Source of the DNA: Lingula anatina
Taxonomy: Eukaryota > Brachiopoda > Lingulata > Lingulida > Lingulidae
DNA: 64,000 bases
Reading direction: 5' to 3'
Assembly: GCF_001039355.2 (NCBI RefSeq)
Contig: NW_019776036.1
Coordinates: 27,040-91,039, forward strand
Of this stretch, positions 25,701-37,400 are shown in pieces (within the stretch, counting starts at the first letter, position 1; the number at the start of each line of letters is the position of its first letter). The translations under genes and the position numbers were made by a program. The notes beneath the pieces are model-generated. The model worked only from the letters and a program-made list of their open reading frames with translations. It was not told where the DNA came from and did no database searches.

Positions 25701-26189
25701 TTGGGTCCATTTGACTTTCCGAGTATCTTAACTGGTGCATTTTTCAATCAGAATATTTTGCAATTAGGCCTATCAAGAACCGATTTTGTCTTTTTAAGTA
25801 AAATGTGTTTATGTAGGCTAGGCCCTACTGGGCTCTTTGCGTAACATTTGTAGTTTTCCGCAAATTTTTCGGTGCAGTCACCCCCTTTCCCTGAGCTCAC
25901 ATAAAATAAGCACAAATATTTTTGATCGCGCCACACGAACTTCACATCTTTACAAATTGCTCACATTTAAAATAAATACCAGGGTGCTTGACGTAAACTT
26001 ACAGATTATATAAATCAATTGTGTTGAAGTGTAATCTAAGTGTAAGCGCGTCAGTAATCGGTCACACTTTGTTGATTATTTGATATTGCTCTATTATAAG
26101 CTGTTAATACCTTTCTTAGGCGCATTGAGTGTTTTCCAATGCGCTCACCTGAAACCAAATCCGTTTTGTTGACTTAAACTCAGACTTAG

Positions 26190-26325
26190 CAACGGCTTGC
26201 TTGGATACAAGATGGCCGACACAGGGTAGTACTGAAGGGCACAACAACAATCCATACGGTCTTTAAGTCATCATTCGGCATTATTTTTTGTCCCAGCGAT
26301 GACAATCACATAGGCTTTAAAGGTA
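26190..26325 (+). promoter_or_regulatory. Candidate promoter and 5' UTR exon for the SHIPPO gene
   Basis: The stretch contains an RFX-like half site (ttagcaac at 26187-26194), the YY1-like AAGATGGCCGAC at 26210-26221 and a consensus donor (g/gtaggt) near 26322. RFX factors drive ciliary genes in animals, and the gene downstream encodes a sperm-tail/ciliary protein family member. One half site is weak evidence. Confidence 0.25.
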
Positions 26326-26680
26326 GGTGATCATCTTCAAAAATCATTGTTATTCCATGACGTGTGTAGAGGTTTTACTAAGATGAATTAATTAGCTCAC
26401 GTAGTCCCCAATTGCGCTATACTGGAGTAGCACTTGGCGTTAATTCCGTGTCCCCATTTAGTCGATATATTGACACTTAGTAATTGTATTGAGCGCAATG
26501 TGCTGTCATGCTAAAGATTTTAGATTGTTCCTACACTTAATAAGTCCTACGTTGCGTGTCTGAAAGTCAAACGTCATTACTTTGCATCGAATTGTAGTTA
26601 AATAGGGTAATATATGCTATTCGCATTAAGAAAAACTAATAAACCTGCACGGAGTAGTTAATCCAGCTGGGATCACATAT

Positions 26681-26683
26681 AGG

Positions 26684-26758
<75 letters not shown>
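26681..26758. repeat. (AT)n microsatellite, about 39 units
   Basis: Uninterrupted TA alternation about 95 bp before the start codon of the SHIPPO-gene first exon. It can extrude as a cruciform, and its length is likely to vary between alleles. Confidence 0.95.
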
Positions 26759-26761
<3 letters not shown>

Positions 26762-26853
26762 CCTCTTGGTACTTATTGGCTTATTGTTCTATTATTGAAC
26801 AGCGTCCTGAATATTAAACACGACTATCTAATTATAGATCTATATCAATACCC

Positions 26854-27305
26854 ATGGAGGACCAACCTCCTAAGCCCGAGGGGGCAGTAGCCTCGCCCGC
26901 GCCAGTGACCAGCGCAACTGTCCGAAGATCACGGCCCGGATCACGCACCACTCAAAGCTCAAACGGAGATGTCTCCTTAAAACTAACTGACAATCAGCCA
27001 GATGACCAACACGTGGACGATGTATTGGACTGGACACAAAAGCTGAATACTTCAGACCTTGATGAGGTCCCCAGCAGAGGAAAAAATGTGCCAAACGAGG
27101 ACGAGCTACCTCCAACACCTAAAACTCCAGGGGGGACGAAGATTTCTCTTCCCCACCTTACCCCCGGTACTGCTCAAATTGCTCGTATTCCTTCCCCACC
27201 ACCGGAGTGGAAGCGGGAGCGAGAACTTACTCTGATGACAAGACGCTCGGCTAAGGGAAAGTTCCCACCAAAAGTCCGTCTGGCGACAGTTTCCATGTCA
27301 GCTCG
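26854..27305 (+). CDS. Probable N-terminal exon of the SHIPPO-repeat gene
   Basis: This exon opens at ATG with MEDQPPKPEGAVASPAPV and encodes about 150 residues rich in Pro, Ser, Thr and charge, without recognisable domains, ending KVRLATVSMSAR at the donor cg/gtaatt. Its GC content is clearly above the surroundings, as in the other coding exons. Assignment to the SHIPPO gene rests on orientation and proximity. Its phase (two bases over) does not fit the next visible exon at 28059 (phase 0), so an exon of 3n+1 nt must lie between, or this is a separate gene whose frame stops at 27309. Confidence 0.5.
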
Positions 27306-27738
27306 GTAATTTATTAGAAAAAATATCTATTTATATATCTGTATATATACACTAGTACATGAGATTTTTAATATGTTACATTTCAGTATATCTACGGAGT
27401 TGATAGCTTAAAGGAATTCGGCGCAAATTTTCTTTATGTCTAAATATTTTTTCTTTCATTTTGCGCTATTTTAATCAAATGCTTTTAGTATCAAGACGGC
27501 GCACGATGCAGCTTTCTGGGCGCTTCCTCTCTGAATAGTTATCTTCGGCAACGAGAGCTAAAATGAAGTGGCAGTGTTAGTTTCATTTAATAAATTAAAC
27601 ACAGATTTTAATTATTTCATTTACATTTAAATGTTCATGCTGTAGACATCTTTTCTACGAACATATGAAACCATAGTTTAATCATTTAATACTTTCAGCT
27701 CAAAGGCCTTGACGAAAAACCCCAGTATGTATTATGAA

Positions 27739-27739
27739 N
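27739..27739. other. Single N, probable contig join inside the SHIPPO gene
   Basis: The N lies in the interval between the N-terminal exon and the first certain SHIPPO exon, where the phases do not match. Sequence carrying a small exon may be missing here. Confidence 0.5.
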
Positions 27740-27779
27740 ATTTATCCTATGAAGTGGTAATATACCATGAAGTATCTTA

Positions 27780-27875
27780 ACACACGTGTGTGTGTGTGTG
27801 TGTGTGCGCGCGCGCGCGCGCGTAAGTGATTGTGCGTGTGTATGTCTGTGTGTGTGTGTGTGTATGTGTGTGTTT
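27780..27875. repeat. (GT)n(GC)n then GT-rich microsatellite with Z-DNA potential
   Basis: About 12 GT units run directly into about eight GC/CG units (27805-27823), then an imperfect tgtgtatgtctgtg tract and a short GA run. Strict purine-pyrimidine alternation over more than 40 bp is the classical Z-forming pattern. Confidence 0.85.
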
Positions 27876-28058
27876 GAGAGAGAGAAAAGGAGAGATTTTC
27901 AATGTAGGTATGCAAGAATATTTGCACACTGAACGTGGGATAAAAATCGAAGACGGGGTTTGGGAATCATGATAGGACGAAATCCGAAGATGAGACAGCG
28001 CCAAAAATAAATACAAATACAGCACTTGGGGTGATATGATTCATTGCTGTATTTTCAG

Positions 28059-29265
28059 TGGCCTTCTCCTGCAAGCTACCCACTTCGTCCCACGCTGGGA
28101 CCCCGCCAAAGCACGAGGACAGAGGCGCCATCTTATACCTTTGGTGCAAAACAGGACTTTGCCATAGGGAAACACGGTGCGTCGGTATAAATATTCATTA
28201 AACGTGCAATGTATCATTAAAATTGTGCCTAGATTATGAATGTTTCTCATGATTCATAACTGCCTTCCCACATTAAGATCTAGTACAGGACAAATTCCAA
28301 ACTAATGACAGTGGATGATGATCAAGGTGAATCAAAACGAACCGTTGTACTGCGTATATCTGCATAACTTAATTCGTATTTCCACCCTTTAATGTGAAAC
28401 CTTTTTCATTATGAACACAAAATTCAGGCGCGGAATTCGAGCCCTCCCCCAGCGCTTACAACCCCGGCCAGGCGGACAGACAGCTCTATACCAGAGCCCC
28501 CACGATCATCCACAGTTTCCGTCACGATGGAACCGTGCTGTGGAAGTCTAAAGGTAATTTCCTCATGTTTACTTATTTAAAGGAACAATCACTCAACTTC
28601 CCTTTAAAAGCCTTTTCAACAATTTGTCAGTGATGTGATTGTTGACCTTGAAAAAAGGTTATCATTGGGCTTTCCTTTTATTATTCTTATACTGTTTACT
28701 TAAACTAGTACCCATTGAACTATTTTACGAGCAAATGCAGCAAACATTACAGTTCCTACACGGGGGCCACGCTATTAATAATGTATACCGCTCGAAGCCG
28801 TTTTTTTACGTTCTCCTCGCCCCTGGTTAAAATACAGCCAAATTAATACACGAGCCAGTCTGTTTACAGCACGAATCAGATTATTTACAGCAAGGATGAA
28901 CTCGTCAACATAGCATCAAAGTGGATTACTTGATTGTGCATTTTAACCTTTCTTCATTACTCTTAGGTTCATTCATAGAAAATATAAATTTTACATAATC
29001 CCAAGCACTTCCAAAAACAGTCATTGAACTGCTCCATCGGCTTTGCATAATAGGCATTGATACAACCCGATCATTAACGTGACCACTGACTGCAAAAATG
29101 ATCTCTTTTTTAACTTCAGACGCAGTCAAGAACCCGGGACCAGGCGCCTACAGTCCTAAATACTCACTGACACAGCGTAGCAACCCCTCATTCAGTTTTC
29201 GAGGGCTGGGCGACCGAGAGGACAAACCTTACATTGACGAATTTGGACCTTTTTCTGCGTTTTAG
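28059..29265 (+). CDS. ODF3/SHIPPO-like ciliary or sperm-tail protein, C-terminal exons
   Basis: Exons 28059-28176, 28428-28553 and 29120-29265 join in phase and give 129 residues plus a TAG stop. Landmarks: WPSPASYPLRPTLGP, APSYTFGAKQD, EPSPSAYNPGQADRQ, APTIIHSFRHDG, and the classical SHIPPO signature NPGPGAYSPKYSL followed by PSFSFRG. These Pro-Gly-Pro-x-x-Tyr repeats define the outer dense fibre 3/CIMAP family, which lies on axonemal doublet microtubules and outer dense fibres. The first exon begins at a codon boundary after a tttcag acceptor, so upstream coding sequence exists; the exon at 26854 is the candidate, but one linking exon is not visible. Which ODF3 paralog this is cannot be decided. 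Confidence 0.85.
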
Positions 29266-30969
29266 TTCAATTAAGACCTCTCAGTTATCAGGTTAATTTT
29301 TGACAATCAAATCTTTTTAAAGTCCTCCTTCACATACTAATTGGAATAGATGTGTAGCACAGATCACTTTTCCCTTAATTAATTAATTGACTGATTAATT
29401 AATATATTTGTTTATTAATTTAATTAATCAGTTTATTTATTTATTGTTTATATGGAGGGATTGGGCTAACAGGCATTGGTGATGATGGACCAGTATGCAG
29501 TAAATGTTTGGCGACAGTAACTAAAAAACGTAAACATTTTACTGATTTTTTCCCAAAAATACTCGAAAAGGCGTTTCTTTTCTCAAAGGATCATGTAAAA
29601 GTATAAAAACAGATTGTGAATTTACTATAATCATCCTCATGTACAGGTATAGATAACAACTTGATATTTTTTGTAGCTATGAGGGAAGAAAAGATCACAG
29701 AATCAACTAAAATGCGATGGGGCAATTTTGAATAGGTCTTTCCTTATGTCTTTGTATGTAAGGGGATGCACCGGGGAAATTTGTCTAATGTTTGCGGCGA
29801 AGTCTTAATGATTTCAGTACAGATTACAAGCTAAATTAATGTAACATTCGTGAGGGGTAACTAGCGTTTAAAAAGATTATATATTCTTCAAATACTGAAA
29901 GTGATTTTTAATGAGTTTTAAGAGCGCGTTGCACTCTCACAAAGGCACGTATTTGCTCTCCTGTTTTGACCTTTGCTGTTTTGATGTTGAAAACATAACA
30001 GTAGGGTATATGCATCATTTGTTTAAACACGTGCGATATCTCTTGCCACCAAAGATAACCAAAAATCATTTGGGTTATGGTAAGGGTACCCATGATAGGA
30101 TATCATGTTTCAACAGTCTAAATTTAGCAATTAATTGATTTTAATCTGAAATCTTTAAAAAAACTATTTAACAAGTATAAAATTGTCAAACAAAAGACCG
30201 TAGGCTCATTGCTGTTCACAAAACCGTGTGTTATAAAATTTTAATTTAAGATATTGCTATTATATAGCAGTAAGTGAAGTGAAGTTATTTAGTTTTTTTT
30301 CTATCAACATAAGTTTAGAAGTTTTTATGTTGTTGTCCTTTTGATAGCCCAACTTGCGAGGTGAAACTTAACACCGAAATGCTTAAATTCGATTTTTATG
30401 GGACCCAGTCCCATTTTATATAAGAACATTCACATTAAAATTTATTGTTTTTAATATTCTGGACATGTGAAGGAAGACCACTTAACAGTTTGATCAGTAT
30501 TGTATAACGGGTATGCCAGTTATTATGTCAGAAAGTTTTATTTATGTACTTACGAATTGAATGTAACTCTAAATGCCATGTTAGGTAGACAAATAAGGTT
30601 TGATTAATGAAAAAAAACAAACATTTGATCAGCCTAGTTTGGTTTTTATCTAAAACAATTGTGTCAAATAGCATTTCTACAATTGCTCAATAAAATTCAA
30701 ACACATATATCATTCACATATAAATTACCACTGTACGATATTGTGTAAAAGTTGAAAATAAAAATTCACGTAAATCTTGTTTTCGTTTGAACTTTTTATT
30801 TTAAAACCACTTTCAAAGTGCAACGATGCTAGACACTACCTTTATGGAAGGAACTACAATGTAACTTCCAAAGACAGTTTATATAAACGATAAAAAACGC
30901 CTTGTTTATCAATACATGTGATCTCAGTAAAAAAAAAGCACTTTTTGAAAACACGCGCTTTTATACATA
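29266..30969. other. Intergenic, no gene seen
   Basis: AT-rich sequence between the SHIPPO gene and the convergent minus-strand sushi gene. It holds a short TTAATTAA-rich stretch near 29380-29440 and no coding, RNA or mobile signatures. The 3' UTRs of both neighbours must fall here. Confidence 0.6.
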
Positions 30970-31818
30970 TCAAGTGCCAAGTTTCAGAATTTTAATCGTT
31001 TGCTCTATGTGATGTTGGGGGTCTGCCATTGGACTGGTGATACTTTCGAGCAAAAAACTGGATTTCACACAGCCATCTTGTGCATTGTGGCTCCACTCCC
31101 CCACGTCTGCAGAACAATAGATGTAACCACCCCCTCTTGAGAGATTCTCTGACAGTTCATACCCTTTATGACAAACGACGAGGCAAATTCTTATAGGAAA
31201 ACCGGAGCAGACGATCGTTCCATTTTGACCTTGCATTATGGGATCTTCGCATTTCTTTTTGCATTTTGGCATCAAACTGGACCAAGTTCCGTCGGAGAGG
31301 CATCTTGTCTGGGCGTCCCCAGCCATCTGAAAATAGTTGTCACAGCTGTAGAAACACTGCGTTCCAGCCAGGGTTTGGAGCTTAGGATCGCAACTTATAC
31401 TGCCATTTGCAGGGACGCCTGGGAGACCAGAACAACGCGCAATTTCTACAGTGATGCTTTGTCTGCATATAGCCTCACGGCCGTATTTGTCAGTAGCCCT
31501 GTAAGTTATCTGGTGCTTTCCAGGTGGAAGTAAGTCGTTCAAGTTGGGACCTGATGTCTGAACCGCCAGTTGATTAAAAGAGTCATAGACAGGTGGGTTT
31601 GGGGGCACCCTCGCTGATAGCTTACCCAGACTCGTGAAGACGGTCCTCGAAGGTGGACAGTTTTTGATAGTTAGTGGAGGGGGTGCCGGTGGTGGCGGTG
31701 GTCGCGGCTTAGGGGGTGCACGCACCCTGGTTACTCGCCCTCTCTGACAACATGAAATCAGTGATATGGTGCCGGAGAGTAAGACAACTGCTACCACGTT
31801 GGCCGCCGAATACTTCAT
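30970..31818 (-). CDS. Secreted HYR plus two-sushi domain protein
   Basis: Single coding exon, 282 residues. Start: the ATG at 31816-31818, which alone gives a signal peptide (MKYSAANVVAVVLLSGTISL, then SCC); in-frame codons further upstream are not ATG. Order: signal peptide 1-23, proline-rich stretch 34-48, HYR (hyalin repeat) domain about 53-129 with NCPPSRTVF, PPGKHQITYRATDKYGREAIC and TVEIARC, sushi 1 about 129-190 (CSGLPGVPANGSISC to LSDGTWSSLMPKC), sushi 2 about 190-250 (CEDP to GEWSHNAQDGC), short tail. HYR and sushi are extracellular adhesion or complement-like modules. The first half of the protein from 34456 on the other strand has the same signal/proline/HYR/sushi/sushi order, so the two are divergent paralogs. 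Exact ligand unknown. Confidence 0.87.
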   Translation of the reverse strand: MKYSAANVVAVVLLSGTISLISCCQRGRVTRVRAPPKPRPPPPPAPPPLTIKNCPPSRTVFTSLGKLSARVPPNPPVYDSFNQLAVQTSGPNLNDLLPPGKHQITYRATDKYGREAICRQSITVEIARCSGLPGVPANGSISCDPKLQTLAGTQCFYSCDNYFQMAGDAQTRCLSDGTWSSLMPKCKKKCEDPIMQGQNGTIVCSGFPIRICLVVCHKGYELSENLSRGGGYIYCSADVGEWSHNAQDGCVKSSFLLESITSPMADPQHHIEQTIKILKLGT

Positions 31819-34455
31819 TTTAAGCTTGGAAACAAAATCTAAATTAGCTGAAAATAAACAATCGTAGAAATTAGTCAAGATTGCCTAAATCGTCACACAG
31901 GTGGATACTGAGGGCAGAGGCCAACATCCTTTGGCCTAGTCTAACCCCGTTCCCAAGACTTAATTTTTTGCGAGGAAAGATGACAAATAAATCCAATTTT
32001 AACATTCCTTATAGCACCCCCTCCCCCTTTTTGCTGGATTTCGCCAGTGCGTTAAATTGATTTCCGAGTATTATACTCACTTTTTCTGTTCCATTGCTGT
32101 CGGGAATTATTCCACTGTGTTGTAATTTAGAGAAAAAATATGCATACAACCTCAAAAGTGCTCCTATAAGGCAAAGGGGTGAATGTTTGGCGTGAAATAA
32201 TTGACAAAACTGACTTACGTGAATTTCTGTGTTAACCTCGCTTTCAAAACATTTAAACTTTTAAGTATAAAATTCGTTTTATGGACATTATGCGGCTTTG
32301 TGCATTTTCATATACTAACAACACGAGTGAATTAGTTTGTTAAACGTAAATAAGCTTATCAATAATACATTTTATTTCTATTCCGAAAAATCGACCCTTA
32401 TGCCTTTAAGGTAGCTTTTCACAGGGCGTGAATCGCGTCACATTAATCATAAATTTAGGCGCACGTGCTTTCTAACTTGATTTTTAACATTAATGAGGGC
32501 TATAACGCAGTTTAATGTGTAAGTTCTGTATAATTCATTACATGATATTTCTCAAATGTGTACTTGTTAACGGACCTAGAACATGCCCTGCCAGCCCATG
32601 TTTTGGTCCTTGGGTTCTTTAAGTTCACGAAAAGCAACAATCAAAGGACAGTGCATTTAACTGGAGAAAAAAGGCTAAGTGGAATAACTTTCCTGGCCAG
32701 ATCAACTACAATGCTGTTTTTTAAACTAATTTTTCTAAGAGTGGCCGCGGCCAATTTAATATACGTATATTTTCGCTTCAACTTGATTAATTGATTTTTA
32801 GTACATATTGTTGGAATAGAAAATGATTTTAAAAAATTAGGACCAAGGCCATGCATTTCTTGCTTTTGATCATTTTATCATTTTCAGTGTTACATGACCG
32901 CACTGTGCATCACAATATGGCACTTACAGTACACTTGTGACTGAAACAAATGTTCCAGTTGTTTTTCCAGCGACATAATATACAAAATATATCCCTGTAA
33001 ACCAAAATATGAAAATAAGCCCTTTTTAATAATCTCTTAAGAGAAGATTATAACGGAACATAGCCATCTATGAAGGTCCAGGCGGTCCAACAACAAGTTC
33101 CGATTTCAGAATAATTCTTATAGCAGCCATTTTGGTGGTAAATGTAAAATGGAATTTTTTTTATATTTCTATGTGTAGTTTACAATGTATTTATTGTGGA
33201 ACTTTGAATCTCACATGAAAAGTCATCACTTAAACAGTGGAGCAGCGGTGCCTTTATTGTTTCCCGCCTTAGAATGTTTATCATCATCAAGCACTGCATT
33301 GACTCAAATGACATTCAAAAATTTATAAACAAAAAGGACTCGCGATTAATGTTAGCAGCGTGGCATTTTTATGTGCCCATCGAGACATCAAAGGATGCCA
33401 TATATCCAAGTGGGAATATTAATGATCAAAACCATGTCCTAAACCCACGACTTTACTGAGCTTTTTTGGCAGTCAGAAAGATCGCGATAGCACAGTTTTT
33501 GATATCTTTGTTTAGCCCAAAGCATTATTTTTCTACGTTTCTTTGTGTACTGCAGCTATTTAACAATACTGCGGGTGAATACAGAATATTAGAAATAGAG
33601 GAGGAGAGGAGAAAAGACACGAAAAATCACTCCTTCTCTCCTTCAACCAATGCATTAAGCAGTTACCGTATAAATAATAAGAGAAGTAAGATACTCGCTG
33701 TTAAAAAATCAAACAGATCGTTGACAAGTACAGGTCGACAAGATGCTTTCCTTACTAAAGCCCCCCCTCCCCCATAAAAAAATTATCAAAGAAATAGGAC
33801 AGAATACATAAATAACGTGTACTTACGTACAATAAAAGGCCATCAATAACAGTACTGTCGGTTAGGTCAGTTTCCAACCAGTGTCAGCAGCTCAATGTGT
33901 ACCGCCCGGTCATCTGATCTGATTCACGTTTTTAACGTGAAATTGTCTGCAACTAATTTCCTTCACAAATAATCAAGTTCCTGTAAATAGGATGCAAGGT
34001 GACTTTGCCTGTTCTTAACCGGCATGGATGTTTAATAAACACATGAATTCGCGCATGGTGCTCCGTTCTAATTCTTCGAAGATCTTGTAATTTAGATAGA
34101 AACAAGGAAAGGGAAGAAAAACATCCGCTGGGGCAATATCAGCCAAGGTGACATTGCATGTGTGTTTTTTGCTTAGAAATAAAACTGAAAACCTCGCGGG
34201 CAAATCCTTGACATACTTGTCTTAATTACAGGGCTGAACAAGGACGCATTAACATTCTGACTTCACCGGGTGAGATATAAATAAGATGCAGTGACAGAGC
34301 GTAGATGTAAGTACTACTTCGTGTTTCAGTTGTCACGGAGTTCCCTACTTCGCTGTGAACTGAGGTTAGGTTCCTGTAAAATCAAGGATCTAGCGTCAAC
34401 TGAAGTGTACACAAGGGCAAAACACTGAAAGTTATTGGTGTAAAGCAAAAACATA
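31819..34455. other. Shared upstream region of the divergent HYR-sushi genes
   Basis: A 2.6-kb gap between two divergently transcribed paralogs. No supported exon. A stretch near 33240-33460 is open on the plus strand but has no family resemblance. Regulatory elements of both genes are expected here; none can be named. Confidence 0.5.
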
Positions 34456-37400
34456 ATGAAGAAGGCACTGTTACTGACCATAGCTATTGTTATTATAGCG
34501 TTTCTCATACGAAATTCGGAGGTGTGCCACCCGGCAGCGGTCATTATCCCCGTGATGACCGCGATAACAACGATCGCCGTGGTCTCCATCGCGACAGCAG
34601 CGAATCAGAATTGGAAAAAGGGAGGAGGGCGGCCACCCCCTGGTACTCCTGACCACCCCCCCTACGTACTGACATGCCCTCCTGATAGGTTCTACACGGC
34701 ATCACGAGGGCGAACCACCGCTTACACGTCTGCTGAGTTTGTAAGGGCAACGTATGGGAGTCCGCCGGAACGCGTCCAAGGGCCAGAGCTTGGCGGAGCG
34801 CTAGCAGAGGGTATGCAAACGTTTATTTGTCCTTAAAAATCGAATTCATAATGTAAAATCCAGCAAGAACGGATTGTAATAGTAATTATTTATTTCCACA
34901 ATTTAATTTTGGATATGTCAATGGTGTCCAATGACGCATAGTACGTAAACAAAAATAGTTGTCATTTTCCAAGTTTGGTATTTTACATGTATCACATTAC
35001 CACAATATTCAAAAACATTTGAAATTGATAGTGGAAAAGTATGAAAGCTAGCTCTTTACGAAAGAAATGAACAACCGAGTATCATCGTTGCAGTATTTTT
35101 ATAGTGAATTTTGAATTATATCTATCACTTATCAAATAATCTAGAAGAGCTGTAGGGTTAAAAAAATCAAACCGGAACTTATGTTTAGCAAACACATAAA
35201 GCTAAAAAAACTACTGTACAACCTGATCGCTATGTTACAATGTACATCAACCGAAAAATAATTTAAGACAATTCTAAAATGGACCATATCTCGAACACCC
35301 AGTCTTAAGATAATGTACTTTTTAGTTATTTATTTACAAATAACTTTGCAATATTCTACACATAGTGACTGAACAATATACATGTATCCGCATTGTCAGA
35401 CCATTGCCGAATAAGGACATTTTTACTTTAAAATAGAAAACACAAAAGCATTTCAAGAAAAATATAGCAATCCCACGCAAGCTTCATTAAATTAAAAATG
35501 CACCTATAAATATGTATGACTGAAATGTAAAATTCATAACAGACTGATAAATTGTTTCTGTAAGAAATATTACAGTTATTTTTACATATTTGTTTGGTTG
35601 ATAACTCTACATAGTCAAATCAAAATTCCGTTACATACAGAGTAGAAATGCTATTATGCAGCAATGTAACAGGACGAATATCATACAGAACAACCTAAAC
35701 ACAATATAGCCTGGGCAAATTGTTGGCGGGAAAATTGCCTACTTCTTTTGAATCAATGTTCCAGGTAATTTCAATACCCTTCCTTTAATACCTCTACTCA
35801 CATAATTTGCTACCCTTACAAAGCATTATCTTATATTCAAGCTCGTTCTAAAATGCAGACTGAAAAAAATTGTACCTTAATGTGATCTTTTTTGCAATAA
35901 TTTTGTGAGTAATTCTGTAATTAAAATTGCGAGCTTTAAATTAAGATTAATACAAAAGTATTGCCTGTTTCCCCTTAATGATCAGTTTGGCGTGACCGTA
36001 TTTCTCATTATTTCAGGAGTCTACAAAATTGTTTACCGCGGAAACGATGCCCAGGGCAAACCTCACGATTGCAGCTTTACCGTCACCGTCAGTGTGACAA
36101 GGTGTCCAAGCAACATGACAGCCCCTGAACACGGGGAAATGGAATGCGACCCGCCTGGAAACATCTATGGCACACAGTGTAACTTCCGGTGCTCCAAACA
36201 AGGCTATGCCTTGGTGATACCCGGTGAAACCCGAGATATATCAACAGCCAGAACAGAGTGTACTGCAAATGGGACTTGGTCTGAGAACATATCTCCAGTG
36301 TGTGTCCATCGTTGTCCAGATATCCCGCCGCCGGGCAACGGGTATGTGTCATGCACAGGGAACAATAAGATCATATGTAGAGCGTACTGTAATCCTGGTT
36401 ACGACAACGCCATGTTTTATCAAACGGACCGGGGGTTCTACTGGTGCAGCACTGACGACGGGGTTTGGAAACCATCCCTTACCATACCGCCGTGTTCCAA
36501 AATGCCGGACGATTTTCTTGGACTTTTCCATACAAGCACATTTAACGTGAGTTGTAATGATAATAGCTCCCTTGCAAAACTAAAAGAGAGTATGATTGCT
36601 GAACTACCGACTTTCCTGAAGGATGAATACCAAGACGTCATAGAAAATTTTACTGTGCGCATCAATTGTTCCAAAAATGAAAGGAAAAAGAGAAGTCTTC
36701 AAGAACTTGTTGAACACCAGCGCATTAATGACAGCGTCCTTGGAGGTACCGGAGAGGGCACTGCCCAGGTTACCATTGAGGTCCTGGTGAAAAGAATTCC
36801 TACTGCGTCTGGTTTTGAACGCCGCCAAACTCTTTATGGGATATTTTCCGCCCTTAACAGAGCCACCGAAACAGCGTCGAGCAATGTCGGTATTTCTAAG
36901 ATATCTAGATCCAAGTATGGTATTGATATTCAATGCAAAGAAGGCACTGTGAAAAGTGACATTAATCTCGCATGCATCGCGTGTCCACAAGGAACTTATT
37001 ACAACTCGACTTCGAAAGTGTGCACGCTCTGCCCCCTTGGCTCGTATCAAAATGAGAGCGGGCAGACGTCATGTAAAACTTGCCCGAACGGAGAGACAAC
37101 GCTATTGACAGGGTCCAAACAAAATGATGATTGTATTAAACGTCGCATTTGGGGCCCTTGGACAGCGTGGGGCGAGTGCAGTGTCACGTGCGGTGGTGGG
37201 CATAAAATGAGGACCAGAAGTTGCGTGACAGATGCGGAATTCTGTCCGACACCGGGTCAGGTCGAGAAGAAACCATGTAATACAGAGCTATGTCGCTCTT
37301 GTGTCCCTTTAGTCGCCCCAAATAACTCCGCCCTGCAGTGCCAGAAGGAAAATGACGCCACCACATGCAGTCTGACGTGTGCTGATGGTTATGGCTTCAG

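Larger units (their letters stand above)
22756..26853. other. TMEM175 3' UTR and intergenic region
   Basis: An AATAAA at 23588-23593 is a plausible polyadenylation signal for TMEM175, preceded by a C run at 22983-23030 that is G4-capable on the other strand. No exon with family resemblance was found between 23.6 and 26.1 kb. A G-rich tract (gggtggggggtgggg and onwards) lies at 25287-25311. Around 26190-26325 a CpG-bearing stretch holds AAGATGGCCGAC, similar to a YY1 site, and ends at a good donor (aaaggtaggt). It may be the 5' UTR exon and promoter of the SHIPPO gene. A pure (AT)n run follows at 26681-26758. Confidence 0.5.

Noticed and set aside
27708-27725. Micro-exon candidate ending aaaccccagtatg in the SHIPPO gene
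   Set aside because: At 26 nt its phases cannot connect 27305 to 28059 in the SHIPPO frame.
34456-34836. Treating the 126-codon frame as a separate small gene
   Set aside because: It completes the HYR domain only when spliced at 34810 to 36017, in phase and with consensus sites, so it is exon 1 of the mosaic gene.
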